Shown here: positions 1 through 4,954 of the stretch, piece by piece | Layout: every line of letters starts with the position of its first letter | Position numbering within the stretch: the stretch's first letter is position 1 | Assembly (NCBI GenBank): GCA_937975655.1 | Contig: CALJTZ010000061.1 | Location: forward strand, 1 to 5,595 | Length of the DNA: 5,595 nt | From: an uncultured Synechococcus sp. | GTDB lineage: Bacteria; Cyanobacteriota; Cyanobacteriia; PCC-6307; Cyanobiaceae | Direction: 5' to 3' | Position numbers and translations under genes: made by a program | The notes under the pieces: generated by a model | Databases searched by the model: none | Told to the model about the DNA's origin: nothing | What the model saw: only the letters and a program-made list of their open reading frames with translations

Positions 1-29
1 CAAAGGGTCTGGACGAACCAGACCCTTTG
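1..29 (-). terminator. Probable intrinsic terminator of the tRNA-Ser gene
   Basis: A perfect 12-bp inverted repeat (CAAAGGGTCTGG, then loop ACGAA, then CCAGACCCTTTG) begins 16 bases past the 3' end of the tRNA. On the minus strand the stem is preceded by a TTTT run (positions 34-31). Any U-tract following the stem would lie beyond the left edge and cannot be seen. The position right after a tRNA fits a factor-independent terminator. Because the stem is symmetrical it could also serve a plus-strand gene entering from the left, though the plus-strand side is followed by A residues, not T. Strand and role are inferred. Confidence 0.65.
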
Positions 30-44
30 AAAACCCTTGGAAAG

Positions 45-129
45 CGGAGAGGGTGGGATTCGAACCCACGGAAGGTTTCCCTTCAAACGATTTCGAGTCG
101 TTCGCTTTCGACCACTCAGCCACCTCTCC
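45..129 (-). tRNA. tRNA-Ser, anticodon CGA
   Basis: This is an 85-nt class II tRNA that decodes UCG. On the minus strand the 7-bp acceptor stem pairs GGAGAGG (129-123) with CCTCTCC (52-46). The D arm closes with GCT/AGC. The anticodon stem AACGA/TCGTT encloses the loop CTCGAAA, which places anticodon CGA at 95-93. A long variable arm, GAAGG-GAAA-CCTTC, is the hallmark of a serine tRNA. The T arm is GTGGG-TTCGAAT-CCCAC. The discriminator base is G (45), as expected for serine. The 3' CCA is not encoded (CTT follows) and must be added by nucleotidyltransferase. The gene lies 37 bp downstream of comEC on the same strand and is followed by a hairpin. Nothing suggests that its 3' end has been used as an integration site. 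Confidence 0.97.
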
Positions 130-142
130 AGGCGACCGATCC

Positions 143-170
143 AGTGTACGGATGGGGGGGCCGGCTTCAG
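143..170 (-). promoter_or_regulatory. Candidate promoter for tRNA-Ser
   Basis: On the minus strand a TACACT hexamer (148-143) resembles a -10 box. It lies 13 bases before the first base of the mature tRNA. Sixteen bases upstream is CTGAAG (170-165), a weak -35 match that overlaps the comEC stop codon. The geometry suits sigma-70-type recognition, but the -35 match is poor and read-through from comEC is equally possible. Confidence 0.3.
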
Positions 171-2155
171 GCCTGGCGCCAACCGCTGGGTGAACCGGCA
201 GCAGGGAGCCACAGGCGGTTGGCGGGCAGAGCTGGAAGGGCCTGGCGCTCGTGGCGGCCCGGCGTAAATCCCAGCCACAGGCCATCCACCCCCCGCCGCG
301 GCTGGCGCTGCCAGCTCCACCAGGCCTGACGATCCGGCAGCAATCCCCACTGCAGCCGGCCAGCCTGCAAGACCAGCGCCTGGCTGGCCTCCGCCAGCGG
401 CTCCACCTGCAGGCCAGGGCTGGCCAGCCGCTGCCCCAGCTCCAGACCCTCTACCAGGGTGGGGGTAAGCGCCTGCCAGCAGCTGGGCCCCTCGGCGGCC
501 ACCGGATCGAGCACCAGGGCCCAGTCGTAACGCTGGATGCCCAAACCCACGGCCAGCTGACGGGCCCGGCTGCAGCTGAGGCCATCGGCGGCGCTGGTGA
601 TCAGGGCGGCCCGGCCGCCGTGGCGCGCCACGAGCCAATCCCGCGGCGCCTCGTGCACCAGCAACAGCTGATCGCCGTGCAGCAACCCCAGGTGCACTGC
701 CATCACGGCCGCCATGGCGGCCATCCCCCAGGAGCGCCAGCGGTGGCCGCGGCCCTGCTCCGGCAGCAGCCATGGCAACAGCCCCAGGCCAAACACCAGC
801 ACCAGCAACGGCTGCACCTTGCCCAGCTGCCATTGGGCCATGGGCAGGCCGGCAAACAACGCCGCCAACCAGAGGAACATCCGGGTGAGGGGCACCAGCG
901 CCCAACCCAGCAGCGCCACCAGGGGTGTGACCGTGACCGCCGCCACCGCCATGGCCATGGCCCCGAGGGTGAGGGGCGACAGCAGCGGCGCCACCACCAG
1001 ATTGGCGGGCACGGCATAGAGGGGCAGAGCGCCGAAATGCAGCAACTGCAGGGGCAGGGTCCAGAGGGATGCAGCCAGGGGCACCGCGATGCCTGCCGCT
1101 GCCCAGGTGGGCCACGGCCACCGCGCCAGGGCCTGCTCCAGCGGCCGCGCCGTGAGCATCAGGCCGGCGGTGGCGGCCACGCTGAGCTGAAGGCCCACAT
1201 CCAGGAGCCAGGCAGGCGCCACCAGGAGGATCAGCAGCAGGCACAGCAACAACACGCCGAGGGGCCTGGCGCGCCGGCCGCTCTCCTGCACCACAAAGGC
1301 CACGGCCCCCATCAGCACAGCCCTCACCACGGAGGGTTGGGGCCCGGCCAGCAGCAGGAACAGCAGCATCGCCCCCAGGGCGAGCAGCCAGCGCACGGGC
1401 TTCGGGGTGTGGCGGCCAAGGGCCATCACAGCGCCCAGCAGCACGGTGAGGTGAAAACCACTGGCCGCCAGGGCGTGGGAGAGCCCCGCCACCCGAAAAG
1501 CATCGCGCACCTCCATCGGCACCGGCACCACGGCACTGCCCAGCACCAGCGCGGCCAGCACCCCACCGGCATCCGCACCCCCCACCGCCAACAGGGCGGC
1601 CGCCATGCGACGCCGCAAATCGGCCATGGGCGTGGCCGGGCGCTCCAGTACCTGCCACTGCTGCACGCGCAACTGGCTCCACACCCCTTGCCGAGCCAAG
1701 CGTTCGGCCGAGCCGGAGAGCAGGGGATGGGCCGCCGCTCGTGGACGCCCCAAAGCCCCGCTCACATGCAGCCGCCACCCCTGCTGCAGCCGCGGGCAGG
1801 GCTGAAAGCGCAACTCCGTGCGACCCACCCGGCTCTGCAACACCACCCGGCAGCTGGCACCGGAGGGGTCAGGTGTGGGGTCCGAGAGCAGCTGGCCGCG
1901 CAGCTCCACTGGCGCCGAGGCCGCACCGGCCGGAATCAACTGCACGGGATCGGCGGGTCCGGCATGGGGCTGGGCCAGCAGACCCCAGCCGAACAGGATG
2001 GGCAGCACCAACAGCAGAACCAGCCCCCAACGGCGGGCCAGCAGCACAGCCAGCACCAGCAGGCCCACCAGAGCCGCCCCCTGCAGGGGCCAGGGGAGGG
2101 GCAGCACCCCGATGGCCAGGGCCATCACCAGCAGGGACACCAGGGCAGCGGGCAT
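167..2155 (-). CDS. comEC: ComEC/Rec2-family DNA-uptake channel, C-terminal metallo-beta-lactamase-like part degenerate
   Basis: ComEC is the polytopic inner-membrane channel that carries single-stranded DNA into the cell during natural transformation. This 662-residue protein shows the family order. Residues 1-60 are N-terminal membrane segments. Residues about 80-170 are a soluble OB-fold/DUF4131-like stretch. Residues about 190-465 are the Competence domain, with its hallmark motifs: AGLSHALAASGFH (223-235), GPQPSVVRAVLM (271-282), DVGLQLSVAATAGL (319-332) and a P..LLHFGALPLYAVPANL stretch (368-386). The C-terminal part, about 490-662, occupies the place of the metallo-beta-lactamase domain but lacks HxHxDH; only H501, H512 and H635 occur there. 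The protein is shorter than the 750-odd residues of E. coli or Bacillus ComEC. The ATG at 2155 is the first start after an in-frame TAG at 2188-2186, and no clear ribosome binding site is visible. Whether this organism takes up DNA cannot be told from this window. Confidence 0.93.
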   Translation of the reverse strand: MPAALVSLLVMALAIGVLPLPWPLQGAALVGLLVLAVLLARRWGLVLLLVLPILFGWGLLAQPHAGPADPVQLIPAGAASAPVELRGQLLSDPTPDPSGASCRVVLQSRVGRTELRFQPCPRLQQGWRLHVSGALGRPRAAAHPLLSGSAERLARQGVWSQLRVQQWQVLERPATPMADLRRRMAAALLAVGGADAGGVLAALVLGSAVVPVPMEVRDAFRVAGLSHALAASGFHLTVLLGAVMALGRHTPKPVRWLLALGAMLLFLLLAGPQPSVVRAVLMGAVAFVVQESGRRARPLGVLLLCLLLILLVAPAWLLDVGLQLSVAATAGLMLTARPLEQALARWPWPTWAAAGIAVPLAASLWTLPLQLLHFGALPLYAVPANLVVAPLLSPLTLGAMAMAVAAVTVTPLVALLGWALVPLTRMFLWLAALFAGLPMAQWQLGKVQPLLVLVFGLGLLPWLLPEQGRGHRWRSWGMAAMAAVMAVHLGLLHGDQLLLVHEAPRDWLVARHGGRAALITSAADGLSCSRARQLAVGLGIQRYDWALVLDPVAAEGPSCWQALTPTLVEGLELGQRLASPGLQVEPLAEASQALVLQAGRLQWGLLPDRQAWWSWQRQPRRGVDGLWLGFTPGRHERQALPALPANRLWLPAAGSPSGWRQA

Positions 2156-2176
2156 GGATGGCCAGGCGGTGTCCTG

Positions 2177-2194
2177 AGGGTTCCCCTAGGGTTC
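2177..2194. repeat. Direct repeat AGGGTTC x2 in the comEC/LysM divergent spacer
   Basis: AGGGTTC occurs at 2177-2183 and 2188-2194, with an 11-bp period (about one helical turn). The palindrome CCCTAGGG (2184-2191) is nested across the gap. It sits in the 58-bp region (2156-2213) between two divergent start codons, where a shared operator or promoter would be expected. I see no convincing -10/-35 pair on either strand there. A regulatory role is inference from position and spacing only. Confidence 0.35.
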
Positions 2195-2213
2195 GGCCGC
2201 ACTCCCTACCGAC

Positions 2214-2861
2214 GTGCGCCATCCCGCCACCCCTGGACTGCTGAGCTGCCTGCTGCTGAACGCAGTGCTGCTTGCCCCGTGCCCCGCAGCCCGGGCCAGC
2301 ACCATCGCCGTGGCCGAAGGCGACACGCTGGAACAGCTCGCCATCCAGCATGGCGTGAGCCTTGAGGCGTTGATCCGCGTCAATGGCATCAAGGACCCCA
2401 CCCTGCTGCAGGTGGGTCAGATCCTGACCTTGCCCGGCAAACCGACTGCGGAGCTGGCGCCACCGCCCCCCCCGGGCAGCAGCGGTGATGCCTCCGCGGC
2501 TCTGCTGCTGAGCCCGGCCGAACGCAGAGACCGGGCCGAGCTCGAACTGCGGGAGCTCTCGGGCCAGGCCCGCTGGAAATGGTTCAACGCCACGGCGGTG
2601 GACTGGGCCGGCTGGAAACTCCACCCAGGCGGGGTGCGCATCACCCTGGTGAAAGCCTCCACGGCCGACCTCGGCGTGCGTGGATCGGCCGCCTCCGCCG
2701 TGGCGGTGCAGTGCGAGAGCCTGCGCCAAACCTGGCGCATCAACGGCCAATGGCAGCCCTGGGAAACACCCCTGCCAGGTTCCGTTCCTCAACGGATCGT
2801 GCTCGACCTCTGCAGCAACACCCTCGATGGGCCCGCTGTGCCCGTACCGCCGGCGCCTTAG
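2214..2861 (+). CDS. Secreted LysM-domain protein with uncharacterised C-terminal domain
   Basis: This is a 215-residue predicted exported protein. Residues 1-28 form a signal peptide (short basic start, hydrophobic core about 9-22) with a likely signal peptidase I site after A26-R27-A28. C23 is preceded by proline, so it is not a good lipobox. Residues about 30-74 are a LysM domain (VAEGDTLEQLAIQHGVS, then RVNGIKDPTLLQVGQILTLP), a fold that binds N-acetylglucosamine-containing peptidoglycan. A proline-rich linker (83-87) follows. Residues about 98-205 form a Trp-rich domain with cysteines 167 and 200 that could pair outside the membrane; I do not recognise this domain. No hydrolase catalytic motif is evident. 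The start is GTG at 2214, the first candidate after the in-frame TAG at 2187-2189; no Shine-Dalgarno sequence is visible. It is divergent from comEC and convergent with glyQ, overlapping it by 4 bp. Cell-wall binding is inferred from LysM. Confidence 0.85.
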   Translation: MRHPATPGLLSCLLLNAVLLAPCPAARASTIAVAEGDTLEQLAIQHGVSLEALIRVNGIKDPTLLQVGQILTLPGKPTAELAPPPPPGSSGDASAALLLSPAERRDRAELELRELSGQARWKWFNATAVDWAGWKLHPGGVRITLVKASTADLGVRGSAASAVAVQCESLRQTWRINGQWQPWETPLPGSVPQRIVLDLCSNTLDGPAVPVPPAP

Positions 2862-3721
2862 AGCAGAGGAAAACCCAGGGCCTCGCGCTCAGCCAGCCAG
2901 GCTTCAGCCACCTGGCGGGCCAGGTTGCGGATGCGGCCGATGGTGGCGGTGCGCTCGGTCACCGAGATCACGCCGCGGGCCTCCAGCAGGTTGAAGGTGT
3001 GGCTGCACTTGAGCACGAAATCGAGGGCCGGCGCCGGCAGCTTCTGCGCCACCAGATCGGCCGCCTCCGCCTCGTAGATGGCAAACAGCTGCTTGAGCCG
3101 CTCGGGGTTCGAGGCCTCGAAGTTGTAGGTGCACTGGCCCTTTTCAAAGGGCAGCCAGATGTCTCCGTAGGTGCGGTTGCCATCCCAGCTGAGGTCCCAG
3201 ATGCTTTCCACGTCCTGCAGATACATGGCCAGGCGCTCGAGGCCGTAGGTGATCTCGATCGACACCGGCCGGCAATCGAGGCCGCCGCACTGCTGGAAGT
3301 AGGTGAACTGGGTCACTTCCATGCCATCGAGCCACACCTCCCAGCCCACCCCCCAGGCGCCGAGGGTGGGGGATTCCCAGTTGTCCTCCACGAAGCGAAT
3401 GTCGTGGTCGGCGGCCCGGATGCCGAGGGCTTCCAGCGAAGCCAGGTAGGTCTCCTGGATGGCATCGGGGCTGGGCTTGATCAGCACCTGGTACTGGAAG
3501 TAGTGCTGGGCCCGGTTGGGGTTATCGCCATAGCGGCCGTCGGTGGGGCGGCGACAGGGTTCGGGGTAGGCCACCGCCCAGGGCTCGGGGCCGATCGCCC
3601 GCAGCACCGTGTGGGGGCTCATGGTGCCAGCGCCTTTCTCGGTGTCGTAGGGCTGCAGGATCAGGCAACCCCGCTCGGCCCAGAAGCGGTTGAGGGTCTG
3701 GATGATGTCCTGAAAATGCAC
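2858..3721 (-). CDS. glyQ: Glycyl-tRNA synthetase alpha subunit
   Basis: GlyQ is the catalytic alpha subunit of the bacterial alpha2beta2 class II glycyl-tRNA synthetase, which charges tRNA-Gly with glycine using ATP in the cytoplasm. The beta subunit (GlyS) is not in this window. The 287 residues span the full family length. Visible hallmarks are GCLILQPYDTEKGAGT near the N terminus (18-33), a motif-2-like region RRPTDGRYGDNPNRAQHYFQ (57-76), WEVWLDGMEVTQFTYFQQCG (127-146), and a motif-3-like stretch ITYGLERLAMYLQ (157-169). The start is GTG at 3721-3719, giving MHFQDIIQTL as is usual for the family; no upstream ATG exists. An in-frame GTG 24 codons earlier (3793) would add a tail not expected in the family. 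The gene follows menG on the same strand after a 150-bp gap containing a strong hairpin. It converges on the LysM gene with a 4-bp overlap and no terminator between them. Confidence 0.97.
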   Translation of the reverse strand: MHFQDIIQTLNRFWAERGCLILQPYDTEKGAGTMSPHTVLRAIGPEPWAVAYPEPCRRPTDGRYGDNPNRAQHYFQYQVLIKPSPDAIQETYLASLEALGIRAADHDIRFVEDNWESPTLGAWGVGWEVWLDGMEVTQFTYFQQCGGLDCRPVSIEITYGLERLAMYLQDVESIWDLSWDGNRTYGDIWLPFEKGQCTYNFEASNPERLKQLFAIYEAEAADLVAQKLPAPALDFVLKCSHTFNLLEARGVISVTERTATIGRIRNLARQVAEAWLAEREALGFPLL

Positions 3722-3741
3722 TGGGGGCTGGCCGCTCGTGG

Positions 3742-3758
3742 CGCCATTGTCGATGGCG
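3742..3758. repeat. Small hairpin just upstream of glyQ
   Basis: CGCCAT (3742-3747) and ATGGCG (3753-3758) form a 6-bp stem with a 5-nt loop, ending 21 bases before the glyQ GTG. It lies in the expected 5' leader of glyQ. In DNA this GC-rich a stem of this size can arise by chance, so its function is uncertain. Confidence 0.25.
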
Positions 3759-3793
3759 GCGGGTCCGGAGCGGAGAGGGCCTGCCGGGGCACC

Positions 3794-3830
3794 TCCTGAA
3801 ATCCGTACAGGCTGTACAGGTTTCAGGAGA
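3794..3830. repeat. Long inverted repeat between menG and glyQ (terminator or leader structure)
   Basis: Two 17-nt arms, CTCCTGAAATCCGTACA (3794-3810) and TGTACAGGTTTCAGGAG (3814-3830), flank a 3-nt loop GGC. Fifteen of 17 pairs are Watson-Crick. On the plus strand the other two are one T-G wobble and one C-A mismatch; on the minus strand the same two positions are one mismatch and one wobble. The loop-proximal part also contains a direct repeat GTACAGG at 3806-3812 and 3815-3821 (9-bp period). On the minus strand it lies 41 bases past the menG stop and 72 bases before glyQ. No U-tract follows on either strand, so it is not a textbook intrinsic terminator. On the minus-strand transcript the downstream arm runs into AGGAGGTG, a Shine-Dalgarno-like sequence without a well-spaced start codon. 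Confidence 0.7.
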
Positions 3831-3871
3831 GGGCTGGAGCACCACCCCGCCGAGCCGCAAGGCCCCGCCCC

Positions 3872-4588
3872 TCAGGCCACCAGTTGCAGCAGGCCCATCT
3901 GCCCAGCGGCCAGCCGGCGGTGGCGAGCCTGGGCGAAGCCGGCGGCCGCTGCCAGCTGCTCCTGCTGTACTCCCGTGGGAAAGCGCCGCAGACTCTCCTC
4001 CAGGTAGGCGTACTGGGGTTCTAAGCCGGCCCGGCGGGCCAGGGGCACCACCAGCTGCCGCAGGTAGAACCGCTGGAAACCCGCCGTGAAGCCAGCCCCA
4101 TCGGCGGGGCGGTTGAAATCGAGCACCGCCGCCCGGGCGCCGGGCTTGAGCAGCCGCCGCAGCTCCTGCAACCCCGCGGCGGGGTCCTGGAGATTGCGCA
4201 GTCCGTAGGCCATCACAGCGCCATCCGCCCAGCCCGCCGCCAGACCGGTGGCCTGGGCATCGCCCTGGCGAAAATCTAGCGGCAACCAGGGCTGGCTGGC
4301 GGCCCGGCGCCGGGCTTGGTCAAGGGGCGCTTGCGCCGCATCCAGACCCAGCACCAACCCGCCGGGGCGCACTTTCTGGGCCAGCACCAGGGCCAGGTCG
4401 CCGGTGCCGCAGCACAGGTCAAGCAGGCGCTGGCCAGGGGAGGGGGCCAGCCAGGCCACCGCCTGGCGTTTCCAGAGGCGATGGAGGCCGAGGCTCAGGG
4501 TGTCGTTGAGGCGGTCGTAGGCAGGAGCGATCTGATCAAACAGATCACGGACCTGCTCGGGATCACCGGGGCGAATGGAAGCTGGCAT
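3872..4588 (-). CDS. ubiE/menG: Demethylphylloquinone / UbiE-family quinone C-methyltransferase
   Basis: This is a SAM-dependent C-methyltransferase of the UbiE/MenG/COQ5 family. In cyanobacteria the member in this role is MenG, which methylates the 2-phytyl-1,4-naphthoquinone precursor to make phylloquinone, the photosystem I cofactor. From the chosen ATG (4588) the protein has 238 residues, the usual family size. It shows the UbiE signature YDRLNDTLSLGLHRLWK (24-40), SAM-binding motif I LLDLCCGTGDLA (55-66), an acidic D83 after the second strand, YGLRNLQD (128-135), RLLKPG (145-150) and a C-terminal RRFPTGVQQEQLAAAAGF stretch (201-218). Two upstream in-frame ATGs (4609 and 4660) would add Ser/Pro/Trp-rich tails unlike the family and would deepen the overlap with the preceding gene. 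The 4588 start already overlaps that gene by 26 bp, suggesting translational coupling. No strong Shine-Dalgarno is seen. The substrate (phylloquinone versus other quinone) is inferred from the presumed cyanobacterial host. Confidence 0.93.
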   Translation of the reverse strand: MPASIRPGDPEQVRDLFDQIAPAYDRLNDTLSLGLHRLWKRQAVAWLAPSPGQRLLDLCCGTGDLALVLAQKVRPGGLVLGLDAAQAPLDQARRRAASQPWLPLDFRQGDAQATGLAAGWADGAVMAYGLRNLQDPAAGLQELRRLLKPGARAAVLDFNRPADGAGFTAGFQRFYLRQLVVPLARRAGLEPQYAYLEESLRRFPTGVQQEQLAAAAGFAQARHRRLAAGQMGLLQLVA

Positions 4589-4925
4589 CCCAGGGCAGGG
4601 AGATGGCATCGAGACTGACACCCCCCGAGGCCAGCTCCACCGCGCCTGGTTCACCAACACTCAGATAGCCCTGGGCCTGAAGCCGATCGGCGCTGGTGAA
4701 GGTGATCACCATCACGGTGGCCAGACCCACCGCGGCCGAGCACACCATGCAGCCGGCCAGCATGAGCGAAAACTCCTTGCGGTCAGCGGCGGCCTGCATC
4801 AGCTGCAAAGCCCAGGCCACCATCGCCACAACGGTGACCACCAGCACAACCGCCAGGGCTGTGGAGTGGGACAAGAGCAACGCCGGCGCGGCCAGGGCTG
4901 AAGCAGCAAAGAACGATGAGAACAA
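4563..4925 (-). CDS. Hypothetical membrane protein between hisF and menG
   Basis: I do not recognise this 120-residue protein. It has two clear hydrophobic segments, about residues 22-43 and 54-77, joined by a short charged loop (AAADRKEF, 45-52). A tail of about 40 residues (78-120) follows; it is mildly acidic up to its last few residues and holds TSADRLQAQGYLS and a Gly/Ser-rich stretch. An Ala-rich N terminus (7-16) could be a leader, or could lie outside the real gene. The only start covering this length is TTG at 4925-4923, without a Shine-Dalgarno; other candidates are TTG at residues 16 or 18 and GTG at residue 27. The reading frame is supported by coherent membrane segments and tight packing: it lies 29 bp after hisF and overlaps menG by 26 bp. 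Co-transcription with these genes is likely. A link to membrane-bound quinone methylation is possible but rests only on position. Confidence 0.65.
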   Translation of the reverse strand: MFSSFFAASALAAPALLLSHSTALAVVLVVTVVAMVAWALQLMQAAADRKEFSLMLAGCMVCSAAVGLATVMVITFTSADRLQAQGYLSVGEPGAVELASGGVSLDAISLPWDASFHSPR

Positions 4926-4941
4926 TGTAACGGGAGGTAAC
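4924..4941 (-). promoter_or_regulatory. Candidate RpaB-type HLR1 direct repeat
   Basis: On the minus strand GTTACCTC-CC-GTTACATT forms two 8-nt half-sites separated by 2 nt (10-bp period). This is the architecture of HLR1, the high-light regulatory site bound by the cyanobacterial response regulator RpaB (KTTACAWW-NN-KTTACAWW). The downstream half-site matches fully and the upstream one at 6 of 8 positions. It lies in the 29-bp space after hisF, and its last two bases overlap the proposed TTG start of the membrane-protein gene. If it is real, either that start is further downstream or the site acts as a repressor position. The call rests on resemblance alone. Confidence 0.35.
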
Positions 4942-4954
4942 GGGGCGGCGCGAC

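Noticed and set aside
154..160. Seven-G homopolymer after comEC
   Set aside because: It is non-coding, with no associated structure or repeat; noted only as a possible sequencing-error spot.
2214..2297. Lipoprotein signal in the LysM protein (C23)
   Set aside because: The residues before the Cys (L-A-P) violate the lipobox, which needs a small residue at -1; an AxA cleavage site fits better.
251..2365. A 704-codon plus-strand reading frame antisense to comEC
   Set aside because: Its Gln/His/Pro/Gly-rich product is what the complement of CTG/GCC-rich membrane-protein codons gives (Leu CTG reads as Gln CAG). It has no domain, and comEC on the other strand shows clear family motifs.
1869..2792. 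A 307-codon minus-strand reading frame covering the LysM gene and the comEC start
   Set aside because: It is a shadow of two real genes: LysM and signal-peptide features are on the plus strand, and this frame is low-complexity Gly/Ala/Arg-rich.
3719..3793. An earlier in-frame GTG start for glyQ at 3793, next to AGGAGG
   Set aside because: AGGAGG abuts the GTG directly, leaving no proper spacing. The added 24 residues (Pro/Gly-rich) are not part of GlyQ, which begins at the MHFQDIIQTL region.
2579..3799. A 406-codon plus-strand reading frame antisense to glyQ
   Set aside because: glyQ is unmistakable on the minus strand; the antisense frame has no recognisable domain and arises from GC-biased third positions.
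4589..4660. Longer menG starts at 4609 and 4660
   Set aside because: The extra residues are low-complexity, unlike UbiE N termini, and would overlap the membrane-protein gene by up to 98 bp.
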